Shown here one piece after another: positions 10,400 through 21,650 of a stretch of 64,000 bases of DNA (its first letter is position 1; the number at the start of each line of letters is the position of its first letter). The DNA lies in NCBI GenBank assembly GCA_030248295.1, contig JASANH010000691.1, forward strand, positions 1 through 64,000, read 5' to 3'. A program made the translations under genes and the position numbers. The notes beneath the pieces are model-generated. The model was not told the origin of the DNA. It saw only the letters and a list, made by a program, of their open reading frames with translations, and made no database searches. Origin of the DNA: Mesodorylaimus sp. YZB2_4 (lineage: Eukaryota > Nematoda > Enoplea > Dorylaimida > Dorylaimidae).

Positions 10400-11270
10400 A
10401 GCGAATACATAGCTCCTCATGTACTGCTACATTACATTTTCGCGCGCCGAGTACGCCACTGAGGTCATTGCCGGCTTCATATAAGCCCGCTCTTGGGCAA
10501 CCTCATTCGCGTTGAACACGCCCCCACTCATCGTTGATATCCACCAAACCTATCCATTTCGCCGCATCGCCGCCTGCCGCTTCTACCAGCCCCTCACCAT
10601 CTACCTATTGCACACATCTCACCCACCCACCTCTGATACCCGCTCTTGGGTGCCATGGTTTCCAACGCCGTCCGAGGTCATTGCCTCTCCCAACCCTGCG
10701 TCCTGCAGGCTCTGCAATATCATTAGCATACTCCCCTAAGTTGGATGCTCTGGACTTTTTTCAGCTTCTGCTACAGCTTTGCTCATCGACTTCCATCGCT
10801 CCGTGGAAATTAGGTCGCCTGGTCACTGTATCGTCGCTGTCCGCCATGCAATCAGGATGTGGTCCCCTTCACCGCCATGCTTATTACCACGCCCCACCCT
10901 CGCCGCCTCGAGCCTATGTGCACCCCATCTCCCCCCAGTGTCCTTGCGATATCAACGCACCTATTTAACGTTCTGGATCATTCAGATGGCATGCATCCTT
11001 GCTCTTGCCGTCAGCATACTCCCTCCATGCTCATGCACTCTATGCTCTCGATGCTCTTAACCCTACCTTTTTTTGCATCTGTGCATCGACTGCTCAAGTG
11101 ACAGAATTACGGCCATATATGGCCGAGTCCGCTCATAATCACAGTCGCGTGGGAAGCGACAAAGTTGCGAAATTAAAAAAAAAGAGAAAACACGCACCTG
11201 CACCATTATGGCTAGATTTCTACTACAGTAGAAATTTTCTGGCCATTAACATCAAGCAGCGTTTAAGCTA
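10400..11270. other. Pyrimidine-rich, imperfectly repetitive stretch
   Basis: The + strand is rich in C and T with recurring phrases such as CCGCTCTTGGG, GAGGTCATTGCC and AGCATACTCCC, spaced irregularly. Overlapping frames on the + strand (10,512-11,271) are open in several phases at once, as low-complexity DNA often is. I do not call a gene here. Confidence 0.35.
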
Positions 11271-11429
11271 GCCTGGCCTGTGGCCTAAATTGGGTTAGGC
11301 CCCCACCGCGCCTAGTTATGGGCGATCGTATTCGAATTAAGGCCATTATGTGTGCCCCTTCACCCTCGATCGAACTGCACCCAATTCTTTTCAGTTACAC
11401 CACTTTTTTGTAAATTCAGCCCCTAGGTC

Positions 11430-11510
11430 CGATCAGGTAAGGGAGGTGTTCCCGACCTGACTCAAAGCCTAAAGTCCAAAACCCAAACCTGACCCGACAA
11501 GGATTTTTTG
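11430..11510 (+). repeat. CCTGACCCGA-type repeat fragment
   Basis: Repeated phrases CCGACCTGACTC and CCTGACCCGACA. The same word family is found at 30,545-30,905 and near 61,590-61,625. Words like these commonly form the termini of hAT-type DNA transposons; here only a fragment is visible. Confidence 0.4.
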
Positions 11511-11549
11511 TGACTCCTTTTCTCTGACCTTTTCGGGTGAGATTTCACT

Positions 11550-12700
11550 CCCACTTCTGATGCCACCCATTTTCACTTCTGATCACTCGACATTATCGAT
11601 TCTTGCCTCGGGTGCTTTAAAGAATCAAGTGCCTGACAAGCGTACCATTCCGCTGATCAAACGTGTAAACTGGGCTTTAGTTAATGATCACATATCGACC
11701 CTGGACCTTGAGCAATTGGTAAACTCGTTGTCAACAGTCGAAGATGCCTCGCAAAAATTGGCTTGCTCTCCAAATTCAGTTCTGGACAAGCATGTGCCGA
11801 AACGTTTGGTTCGCATAAACAAGCGATGTCCTCGGATGAACAGCTGCTTGCTTCGCCTCATACAAGAGAAAAATGCGGCCTATAAACATTGGAAGCGAGA
11901 TGGCAATCTTACTGATGAGTACATTTTCAAAAATTTGCAACGGCAATGTAAGAAAAAATTTATGAACTAAAGCGAGATTTTATTGTCAACACTTTTACTG
12001 ATGATCAGTCGTTTAACGACTTTTTGGCGGTTTGGAGGACACTATCAACACATGATCAATCGATTCCTACAGTTTTACGGGATGATATGAACTGCTCTAT
12101 CTTTGGTTCATTTGCTATTTTAAATGCATTCAATGAGCGGTTTCCGAGAAATTTTAAATCTACTGACTATGGTATGTTCGAGTCACTCCCGTCGGTCACT
12201 ATTGATGAATCCGACTATTCAGTGTCTAGCGAAGTCTTTTTGAACTGTATACGTCTACTGAAGTCCCGTAGCGGACCTGGTGGAGACGGTCTCACTGTGT
12301 CGAGTTTGAAGAACATCGCACCATCACATTGCCTGCTCTCGCAGCTTTGTTCAATAGATCGATTAAATCGTGCATTTTTCCATCGATGCGAAAATCAGCA
12401 AAAGTTGTGCCGATACCAAAGCCAGGGGACAAGTCGTTAATCATTAATTATAGGCCGATATCGCTTCTGTCGATTTTATTAAAAATTATCAGAAAAACAT
12501 GTGGACAGATTGCACAAACTCCTTCAGATTTCGCCTGACCAGCATGGGTTCTGGAAGCGTCGAGGAACCAACACTGCGCTCATTTCTGCTGCGCAACAAA
12601 TCTATGACTGGTCGGATAGTCCTAATTATAAGTTCGTCCTTGCGGTTTATTTCGATTCGGCAAAAGGCTTCGATAAGATTGCCCATACATACAGGCTCCA
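11550..12700 (+). pseudogene. CR1/Jockey-type LINE ORF2 fragment (linker and N-terminal reverse transcriptase)
   Basis: About 11,560-11,970 encodes the linker between endonuclease and reverse transcriptase (VRINKRCPRMNSCL, QEKNAAYKHWKRDG). From 12,024 on, shifted between frames, come the RT blocks: SRSGPGGDGL near 12,270, VVPIPKPGDKS with INYRPISLLS near 12,400-12,470, and QHGFWKRRGT near 12,530. Motif A near 12,650 reads DSAKGFD rather than the usual DFAKAFD. The element ends just after motif A, so the catalytic YADD block, thumb and 3' UTR are lost. At least three frame changes are present. This is a dead copy. Confidence 0.78.
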
Positions 12701-12923
12701 TACAGTATGTCTCTTCAATTCCTCTGAACCTTTTATAGGGTTTGTGACGCACCTACCGTTAGTGTACCTTTGTGGGTCTCCTTGATTCTACATAGAGGGC
12801 ACCTTGGATCGAGCGCCTGTGTACTCTAACCCTTCGAGATAAAAGATAGTATTTTTCTTCAGCGCCTGAATGTCGAGGAAAAAATTTAGAATCAATATGA
12901 ATCTTTACTTCTGATCAAACACG

Positions 12924-12973
12924 TAAAAGTGCACTTGAGGATGAAAGACATTTTATCCTCGAGTGCACTTTTA
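12924..12973. repeat. Near-perfect hairpin, 18-bp stem
   Basis: AAAAGTGCACTTGAGGAT (12,925-12,942) pairs with ATCCTCGAGTGCACTTTT (12,955-12,972) with one mismatch and a 12-nt loop. Related wording (CCTCGAGTGC, ATCCTAGAGTG) recurs near 41,170 and 42,795, so it is likely part of an interspersed repeat. Confidence 0.7.
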
Positions 12974-12974
12974 A

Positions 12975-13700
12975 GGCCAGAGCATCTGATAATCTACTGC
13001 AAGGAAATTATCTCGTGGTTTTCATTCCTGTCTCTAGTGATTGGTGCGTAAAATAATGTGATAATGTGTCCAGAATTCCATATGTCCGGGTTCCTGGGTT
13101 TGCCTCCACTCGTCACATACTACCGTTCTGTTTCATTTGACTGTGAACTGCTTGATCAATGAAACCTTATGATAGGTCGATATCTTGTCCGTAACGTATA
13201 CGTATCAGTGTTGTGCTTTGACCACTGTTTTTTTGATATATGATTGTGTAGGAATGATAGGTTTCTTGAGGCCCTGGTCCTAACTTTTCTGTCTGGGTAG
13301 GATATTGTCTCTGGTCTTGGTGAGATATGTTTCTGTGTGAGTGTGATACACCAATTCAATAGAACCACACGTGATGCAGCATAGGCCGCAGCCAGGCGAA
13401 TATGACATATGCCATTATCCAAAGCAGCTGTGCCTTGAGCTTTGCTCCCAACAAGCTAAACGAGATCAAGACGTGAGCTTTTCTATTTCAGCTCTTCCTG
13501 GCTTGCCAGGATAACTTGTTCGAGACATGAGCCTAATGGGTCTAAACACTGTACTTCGCCAAATAAGGACTCGAACCACATGAGCTCATATAAGGAAATC
13601 ACTATCGATACTAACTGAGGGTACATGGTCATAGATCATAGATTCCTACTGTCAGGCATAGTGTATCATCCAATATAATCCCACCATAGCCTATAATTTT
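12975..13700. other. Unassigned DNA between two LINE relics
   Basis: A minus-strand frame at 13,156-13,422 has no recognisable motif. I see no repeat or structured element. Confidence 0.3.
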
Positions 13701-15500
13701 CTCTTCTCGTCCACTAACGTGCGTGGTATTGGTACAGAACTAAAGAGAAAGAAGGTGTTTTCAGGGCTGGAACAAGGAGGTTTCGACGTTAGCTTCTCAC
13801 AGGAAACGCACAGTGTGCCAGAGCAAGAAGTTATCTGGCAGCACCAATGGGGCTACAACCACAGTATTTACTTCTTGCACGGTACTGACATTGCAAGGGG
13901 TGTGGCTATTGTTGTCAAACGAGGTAGTGACATAACAGTCGAGCGAACGTGGCGCGACAGGGAGGGTAGGTGTATCATGCTGGACGCACGACTGAAAGAT
14001 CTTAGTACAATCTTAGTCAATCTGTACAGTCTAAACAGTGTAGTTAAACAACTGGAATTCTTCCAACGCATACGAGCAGCCATTGCACTGTTTAATGTGC
14101 ACAACCTGCCTGTGATAATAGCAGGCGACATGAACGTTGTGCTTGATCCTTACATGCATAAATCAGGGGGCTCCTAACGCCCTCAAAGAGGGGTGACAAA
14201 AGTCATCCGATCAATACAATCCGACTGGAACCTTGTAGACTTGAGGAGAGAACTTCACCCACCAACTAGACAATACACGTGGAAACAGCCTCGCCCAAAT
14301 GTAAAATGCCGTCTTGACTACTGCTTGGTCCCCCGCCTCAGATATGGATCAGGTTATTGATTGCAAAATCTCACGGGCCCACTTCAGTGACCACAACAGC
14401 GTAATCTTTCATTTGTAAGGACTACATTACAAGAAGAGAGGACCTGGTGTGTGGAGACTAAATATCATGATTCTACAAAACGAGCAGTATATCAGCGAGG
14501 CTAAGGCTAGCATCGAGGACAGCATAAAGGATACGCAGGGATGGGACCCCCGTCAACGCTGGGATTTTATTAAAATGGTAGTTCGGGACCACGCGATGCG
14601 GTTATGCGCTAGAGTTAATTCACGTAGAACCCGCAGGAAATTGGACTTGCAGTCAACACTGGATTATCTGGAAACTCGGGCAGACCATCTAACTGTTGAG
14701 GAGTCGGTACAGCGAGATAACATCCAGGCAGAACTGAGTGCCCTTGCAGAAGATGACGCACGGCGGGCGATTATGAGGTCACGAGTGCGTTGGTTAGCTT
14801 TTGGCGAACGGTCTACCAAATACTTTATGGGGTTAGAAAAAAGGAATAAAGTGAGGACATCAGTAGCCAAGATCGTGGCAAAGAGTGGACAGGCGGTAAC
14901 GGACTATAAAGGCATCCTTGAGGCAGCGCAGGATTTCTTTACGAAGACTTACCAAGCAGGCTCCGTCGCGGATCCATCAAGACTAGAATCTTGGTTTGAT
15001 CAATTTGACCAAGTTGATAATCGTAAGCTAAGCCAGGAGGCCAAGGAAGCACTTGAAGCACCTTTGACACACTATCGTGGGACTTTATGGTTACAGCCTT
15101 GAAAAGGAAGAGCTTTGGAACTCGGTTCATTCCAGCTGTGGAAATGCTATACAGGGATGTCTCGAGTGAGGTAATGAGCAATGAGTTCTTATCAGGAAGA
15201 ATCCAGCTAAGGCGCGGCATTCGACAAGGCTGTCCGATCTCGCCATACTTGTTCATTCTTGCACTCGATTTTTTATCAACTGCGTTAGCGCATCCAGAGG
15301 TTCATGGGATCACCGTTGGCGGGCACTACTACCTAAGTAGCCACTTCGCGGATGACACAGACCTGTTTCTACGAGACATCCAATCAGCCAATGCTGCCCT
15401 AAGTGTATTGGATAAGTTCAGCGTGGTGTCAGGACTCAAGCTCCACAGAGGGAAGACGAAATGTCTAGGGTTGGGACCCCGAGGTCAGGATATCGAAGAT
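13700..15500 (+). pseudogene. L1/Tx1-like LINE ORF2 with an internal reverse-transcriptase deletion
   Basis: The apurinic-type endonuclease starts near 13,710 (NVRGIGTELKRKKV, FSQETHS, AGDMNVV at about 14,128) and continues, after a stop and frame change, to RLDYCLV near 14,310. The linker domain at 14,449-15,102 is open and well preserved (RARVRWLAF-type block reading RSRVRWLAFGERSTKYFMG). The frame then passes within a few codons from the end of the linker to sequence that normally follows motif A (TALKRKSFGTRF), so RT motifs 0 to A are deleted. The region 15,087-15,480 carries RRGIRQGCPISPYLF and the catalytic FADDTDLF. The C-terminal zinc-knuckle region is absent. The endonuclease resembles that of the LINE at 57.9-62.5 kb. 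Confidence 0.82.
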
Positions 15501-15783
15501 TGTTGTTGGATTATGCAATGGATTGTTGTTAGACATTTTCTAATGCACAGACCATTTCAGTACTTTGATGCCTTGAATCTGACCTCAAAGTCAAGGCAAG
15601 AACGAGTCAATCAGATCAGTCGGCACCGATCAACATACGCACCGATGAAGAAAGTGAGAGCACCAGAGCACTCTTGGGAAACAGGATTTCCAGCAACGCA
15701 AGAGTGTGTGGAGATTTATGTCGAGTAGTCGCGGAGCCAGATGCCAGGCCGGAGCAATTCGCTGCACATTTTCAGGTTAACTG

Positions 15784-16002
15784 AAGCGAAATTTTGATCC
15801 AAACGAGCTGAAAGCCAGGAGGGAAGCAAAGAAGAAGGAAGAAGAGAGAATGAAGGAAGATGAGAAGGAAAAGGAGAGTTTGAAGATACCTGTTATCACA
15901 GTCGAATTTTGCGCAGATTCTGTGTCTTTGGATCCATCCTGGGATCTATTTGACCCTCCCCCCAAGGAAGTGCGGCAGGTGTCTGATGATCGTTTTATGT
16001 GA
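15784..16002 (+). CDS. Possible terminal coding exon, charged, not recognised
   Basis: An open stretch of 72 codons plus stop with strongly protein-like composition: a Lys/Glu-rich helix (KARREAKKKEEERMKEDEKE) followed by an acidic, Pro-containing tail ending in DDRFM. A TTTTCAG acceptor-like site lies just upstream at about 15,776, but the frame has a TAA between that site and the start given here. No upstream exon is identified, so this may be a gene relic. No function is inferred. Confidence 0.25.
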   Translation, partial: KRNFDPNELKARREAKKKEEERMKEDEKEKESLKIPVITVEFCADSVSLDPSWDLFDPPPKEVRQVSDDRFM

Positions 16003-16240
16003 TCGCGTTATCCATGTGAGTGTGAGTAAGGGATGTTTGGTGAAGCGAAGTAGATCAAACAGATAACTCTGCCACTGATTTAGCCTGTCCCCCTCCTCTG
16101 GTCAATGGTGGTTAGCTAACAAGAATGCGTTTCACATCAACAAAAACAAAACCACCACAACAAAACAAAAATCAAAACACTCACATCGAGAACAATGATC
16201 ACACCCAACTCCAATCAAACACACTCGTAGCGGCTTCCAA

Positions 16241-16796
16241 ATGATTGTGATATTGCACAAAAAATTCGTTAAAACACAAATCCACTTGACAAAATGGACA
16301 TCGAATGAATGCCTTATGCGTGCAACTCTTGCAGATATTCAGGGTTGGTGGGAAAAGAATGCTGTTGACAGTTTCGAAAGGCGGTGGGCGATCAGGGCGC
16401 AGGCCAGATGCAAAGAAGGCTTATTGGCCCAATGGAATAAATTGATAGTGGCGGACTTGATAGCGATTGGTGTTGCATGTTCGCCCTTGTGTGAAAGGGT
16501 ACGCACACTGTAGTACCCGTACTGAAGCCACTTTGATCGGTGTTTAGCACCATCATTGGATCATATTGGCCCAATTTGCTCAACACTTGCGGTCGAAACA
16601 CTGCTGCTACTGTTTTAGTTTCGGCCGCCTTTTGTAACTTTGACGCTGCCCAGACTTTACTGACTTTTCTCGATACGACATCGTGCCGTCTTTGCCACTT
16701 GGAGACCCACCGACGGCTGACTGGCGATAATAAGCCGATAGTTGATGCTGCGTCCACTGCCCACTGTCGCAAGTCGGTTTCATGGACAAGCAGCAT
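16241..16796 (-). pseudogene. pogo/Tigger-like transposase fragment
   Basis: The minus-strand frame 16,392-16,796 has a CENP-B-type DNA-binding block (WVSKWQRRHDVVSRKVSK). The first block of the DDE domain follows, with a catalytic Asp in VLNTDQSGF. After a frame change near 16,510 the continuation GEHATPIAIKSAT and later FDVHFVKW fits the middle of the same domain. The second and third acidic residues are not visible. The copy is truncated and frameshifted. The assignment within the Tc1/mariner-pogo group rests on these motifs only. Confidence 0.6.
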
Positions 16797-17059
16797 GTCG
16801 GTTTTTCATCCCCGTTTTTTTAATTAGAAAATCCTAAATCGTTAACGAAAATCCTAAACGCGGAGAGATTAAAAGCCCAACACTTCATGTCGCTGTTCTA
16901 ATTTACCAAATTGTACAAAACATAAAGAAACATGGCATATTCTTACCTGGGCCGGCCTAGCTCCCATCCAACTGGAGCTCGCTTTTCGTCCACCAGCATT
17001 CGCAGCCACTCAGCATAGCCCGGAGGCAAAAGTAAAAACCTGCTCTTGTCACATCGTTG

Positions 17060-17353
17060 TCACTTCCAAATAAATTCATTATTTCGAAATAAGTTCAATA
17101 TTTTTTCTTTCTTTCCATCAGTCCTCATACACGTCAGTTTTACGTGGACTGAACCATGCTGGCAAAAGAGCCACCTGGCGGCCGCCTTGCGGGCAGACTT
17201 TTCGATTATTTCCATTCCAAACTGATATGGGAAAGGGTACTTCTCCGAATAAAATAAATACCAGCGGTCAGCGACTGGAGTGACCACGCTGGAAATTACG
17301 TTTTTCGGAAGTATTCTGACCCTATTTACTAAATATGATTTAAATTTAAACAA
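17060..17353 (-). CDS. Hypothetical reading frame, 97 codons
   Basis: Basic protein-like frame downstream of the pogo-like relic. No domain is recognised. The composition (LPKNVISSVVTPVADRWYLF) would suit a transposon-encoded N-terminal region, but this is only a guess. Confidence 0.2.
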   Translation of the reverse strand: MFKFKSYLVNRVRILPKNVISSVVTPVADRWYLFYSEKYPFPYQFGMEIIEKSARKAAARWLFCQHGSVHVKLTCMRTDGKKEKILNLFRNNEFIWK

Positions 17354-17398
17354 ATTCTGAATCCTAGCTTTTCACATGAAGGGATACCTTTAAAAAAG

Positions 17399-17790
17399 GT
17401 GCATCTATGTTTGTTTTCAGATTCATATTTGTGTGATTAGTGAGATCTTATGCTGCTGCACTGAAACGAAAGTGCTTTGTCAAGTCGTATACGTCATTTA
17501 TTGAAAAATTGGTGCGCTACGTTTTAGTCTTGTAGTAGTCGCGAGCTAGACCACCTTAACAGATAAGCATACTCAATGAGGGTGCATTTTTAATTTTTTG
17601 TTAGATTCATATCCATATGATTGGTGAGATCTTATGCTGCTCCCCCGAAACGAAAGTGATGTGTCAAGTCGTAAATGTCATTCACTTAAAAATCGGTTTG
17701 CCAAGTTTAAGTTCTGTAGTAGTCGCAAGCTGGACCAGCTTCACAGATGAGCAAACTTAATAAAGGTGCATCTATGATCGTTTTTAGATT
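17399..17790. repeat. 182-bp tandem repeat, two full units and a partial third
   Basis: Units start at GGTGCA at 17,399, 17,581 and 17,764. Shared landmarks are GAGATCTTATGCTGCT, GAAACGAAAGTG, TGTCAAGTCGTA and TAGTAGTCGC. The units differ at many sites, so the array is old. It directly abuts degenerate TTAGGC units and the 3' end of the minus-strand LINE. Confidence 0.7.
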
Positions 17791-20700
17791 AGGCTTAGGC
17801 TCAGGCTGAGGCTTACGCTTAGGTGTATGGGGTAAAAATTGGTACAAAAATTGAAAAAATAGATGAAAAAACGTGCCCACAAAAGTATTATATTCAATAG
17901 CAGTGACAAGTCAGTCGAGACCAGGATGGCAACATCTCTTGATAGAACAAATTCCACTACACAATGCTGCGAACGATTTTCGAAAGACCCCCAAAATGAC
18001 CAAACATGCGCACACTCAAAGAAGTAATGATCAATTGTGTCCGTAGATTCCTCACACCACTGACAGATGTCTGTAGTACAGATTTTCCAAAGAAAAAGGT
18101 ATCGACCAGCAAAAACCAATCTGTGCAACAACCTCCCTTGAGAGCTTATCATTTAAGGAGGTAGCCGAAGGCGCAACAGAAGACAGAAATAGGGGAGGAT
18201 GTCTGGGATCGCTAGCTCTCTCCTCCAAGTTGTCTGAGCCGTGGGGAATTGGGAGCTCAGTTCCACCACAAAAGAATATAAGGTTTTTGACCTAATTCCA
18301 AGAATAGAAACATGGGACATAGTCTTATGGCTGAAGAACCCAGGTCGGGGGGGACCAGAAAAGCCCCCAGATACCCGTAGGTCAGCCAGAACCCAAAGAC
18401 AATCCTTTAAAGTAGCCCTCCACTGAGGGGCAGGGAAGAAAGAACCTGCCTAGAGCGAAACCGCTCAGTCTGAGAAAGATTAAAGCGGACCCGAAACCTA
18501 GCGCAGCCAAGTGGCGTGCCGCTATCTGAAAACAGCTTACCAACAAAAAAATACCAGTATCACACCAGGCTTCGAAAAAGAAAGGATGCCTGCCAATCAA
18601 CAAATCTCGATTATTCTAAAGAACGATCGTCGCAATGTCCTCTGCCCTAACTGCTGGACCAGGATATCTGGGAAGTGAAAACCAATCAATCAGGATCTGC
18701 CTGTAATGAGCTGGAAGATCCGGGAGAAAAAACTTGACGTCGAAATTACAAAAAAAAGAATAGAGCCTCCAAAAGGTGCCACTAAAGAGCTGAAATAGGA
18801 CCTCCAGCCGGGAGCTGCAGTACCAGTCAGAAATCAAGACAACCAGGCGAGCTAAAGGCTTTTGGCGTAAAGCTCAATATCGATTGTACTTAGGCCTCCA
18901 TCGCGAATCGGTAAGATAACACTGAACATTCAACCTTAGGCTTAGAGTTCCAGATGAAGAGTTCTGTCGAGCGGCTATAAGTATGCAAAAGAGAAGGGGG
19001 CGGAAAATGCTGAAGCGGATAGGTGATCTGGGATAGACAAAGAGTTTTTACGATCAAGTTACGTTCAATGAGACTCAAACCACGAAGCTCCTATCAATTC
19101 AAAAGTGCGTCATAATGCTTAACGCGCTTTTTAAAATTCAGACGATATTCCTCGGTTTGGTCAGAGCAGTTAAGAAAAGCCCCCAAGTATTTGATAGAGC
19201 CTCGCTCGATCCAACAACCGAGATCAAGTAGCCCAGCAACGTCTGCATTCCCAAAAACAATTATCAAGGTCTTACGCACATTGAGCTTCAGACCCGAAGG
19301 CCCTTTAAAAATCCAAAAAATGCCAAGAGCCCGCCTAACTGACTCACACGAAGCATGGGTAGTGACTGTGTCATCAGAAAATTGGAGAATAGGGAGCTCC
19401 TGGAATCCTAGCGCAAGAGACGAAGCGGTCATTCCAACCTTGTAATAGGAGGCAAAAACCCCGTTGAATAGGAAAGGGAGTGGTAAGTGTATCATTGACG
19501 ATAACACAGGATGAAACTCCAGAATTACAAAGGCGAATTGATTTGATAAAGGCATCTGGGGAAATTCATAGCCCGAAGCAATGCCTCCAGGAAGTCCCAC
19601 TCAATAGAATCAGAAGCCTTCTCAAAGTCATGAAGGACAACATACCCATCCTTATTGGCAGCTTAATTAAGCAGATATGAGGTCAGCGCTTGTCCTGATA
19701 TGCTCACAGATCCCTCGCCACTTCAAATAGGATAGCTGCTCACAAGAAATAAGTGAAGGGAGAAACCAGGTTAAGCGATTTGCCAATGCTTTAAGAAAAA
19801 TTTTAAAGTCACAATTTAAAACAGCAATCAGACGTTCAGAAAATTGAAATTCGGGGCGATCTGCTTCAGGCACAGGCTTGGGAATTAATCTAATACATGA
19901 ACGACGTTGATCGAAAGACAGTAGACCGGATTCACGAGAGTGGGCGACCGACTCATTCAAAAAGGGGAACAACTCGATCCAGAATTTCCTGAAAAATTCT
20001 GTAGGGAACCCGTTCAATCCAGGAGATTTGTTTGCAGAAGATGCAAAGGCAGCTGCTCTAAGTTCCCGCTCAAAAAGAGGATTTTCTAATAAAAGCCGCT
20101 CCTCGTTTAAAAGGCGAGGCAAAAGGGATTTTGAAAAAACTTATCAAAATCGGCCTGCACTACTGAAAGCCCTTCGCGTCGGGAGGAAAAAAGTTGGGAG
20201 TAAAAATCGCCTATCTCACTATGGATTCGACCACGATCAGAAATAATCTGCCCATTTACCTCAATGCAATCGATATAAACCTCTTTATTCCGCTGTTTCT
20301 CCAACTGAAAAAAGTAACGCGTACTTCTCTCACCTAGTTCAGCCCATTGAACCCAGGCGCGGACGATGGCAGCTTGAACCCTTGCTTCCTCCAAGCGAGA
20401 AATTTCAGCCCGACAAAAAGCTCATCGTTCCAGGCCAGCAGTAGTATCGTATCCTGGAAGCTGGTCAGGAAGCTCGAAGAGAATTGTGGAAAGAAGAGAA
20501 ATCTCAGCTAACAATTCCTTTGACGCCTCAGCCCTACTCTTTCTAAGGAAAGATGCATAACTTATAGTCTCGCCCCGCAAAACAGACAAAAGAAAATCCC
20601 ACCGGACAGTAGGAGAGGAATGGACCTCACTGACATTGGGAAAAGTCTCGATGATTTCCTTGATTTTAGCCACATAATCCTCATTCTCCAGAAGGGTGGA

Positions 20701-21491
20701 ATTGAACTTCCAATAAGGCGACTGGGTGGTGGAAGGATTGCCAAAAACAGCAAACTCGACAATCAGGGCAGAGTGGTCAGAGAAAGGGGTCACCTTAAGA
20801 CGGATCTCCGAAAAAGAATGCTCAAGCTCCCTGGTAGTGAAAAAGTAATCGATTCTAGAAAAAACAGGTGGAGTGCGCTGAAACCTTGTGTACCCTCGTT
20901 CGTCCCCCTTTAGCGATCGCCAAAGATCCTCCAATTCAAAACTGTCCGCCAAGGCTACCAGTTCTCTCGCACATTCAGCTCTAGAAAATGGCCGAGTACT
21001 AGAAAAAGTACTGTTGTCCAAAGAAGACAGGTGTGTGTTGAGATCACCTTCCATAAGTAGTGGTGAGGAATCTCCAGAAATGCGCTCATTGAGTAGACTA
21101 CCAACATCCCGAAAAAACGCAGCACACCCAGCACTACCATACGGGGTGGGGGGAAGGGGGAGTACAGATTTGCCAACCAAAAAGTTTTGCCCAAATAAGA
21201 GACATTCAAGAGAAGAAAGCATCCGTCAATTGAGGTAAACTCAGAAATAATTGAAACACTAAGGTTGCGTCTAAACAAGACCGAGACTCCAAATCGATTC
21301 TCTGTACCATGAGCTATATACATTTCTTCACCCCACTCAGCACGCCAAATTCTATTATCAGCCTCCACTGAATGGGTCTCTTGCAAAAAAACTATATCAA
21401 CTCGATTATCACGCAAAAATTTATACACTAGCCGCCTTTTAACTCTGTCTCTCAAGCCCCGCACATTTATAGTTGCAATCCTAAGAGACAT
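17784..21491 (-). pseudogene. LINE ORF2: endonuclease, reverse transcriptase, C-terminal zinc knuckle
   Basis: The endonuclease begins at 21,491 (IATINVRGL, IVFLQETHS). After a frame change near 21,170 it continues to 20,422 with GDLNTHL, SRIDYFF and SDHSALIVEF. The linker follows at 20,107-20,394 (WVQWAELGERSTRYF). RT blocks are at 19,667-20,122 (SPGLNGFPTEFFRKFW, CIRLIPKP, AVLNCDFKIF) and 19,094-19,600. The last contains the catalytic block as FSDDT, where FADD is usual. The post-RT region is at 18,890-19,078. Weakly conserved sequence fills 18,160-18,840. The zf-RVT-type end is at 17,784-18,152 (LFLWKICTTDICQWC, DTIDHYFFEC). Multiple frameshifts and stops; not functional. Confidence 0.82.
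17786..17822 (+). repeat. Degenerate TTAGGC repeat, about six units
   Basis: Reads TTAGGC, TTAGGC, TCAGGC, TGAGGC, TTACGC, TTAGG in succession. It sits exactly between the partial third 182-bp unit and the last codons of LINE ORF2, so it is probably the simple-sequence tail of the LINE or the target it inserted into. Confidence 0.65.
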
Positions 21492-21650
21492 CCCAAATAA
21501 AAAAATTCATGGTATCCAAAAAATTAGACACAAAGCCGCAAGAAAGGGGGTTAGAATAAAGACCAAAAAACAAAAAAGAACCAAATAGACGCATACCAAT
21601 TCCTCTTGCCAAACGCCGCCACCAGTCCTTTTTAAAAGGTTAATCATAAT

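Noticed and set aside
10534-11101. Several overlapping + strand frames rich in Pro, Ser, His and Cys.
   Set aside because: Open in more than one phase at once in pyrimidine-rich DNA, without motifs.
11208-11236. Stem-loop reading TTTCTACTACAGTAGAAA, similar to a class V CRISPR repeat stem.
   Set aside because: Single occurrence, no spacer array, no cas genes, and a eukaryotic context; chance palindrome.
17786-17822. True telomere end.
   Set aside because: Only about six degenerate TTAGGC units, internal to other repeats on both sides.
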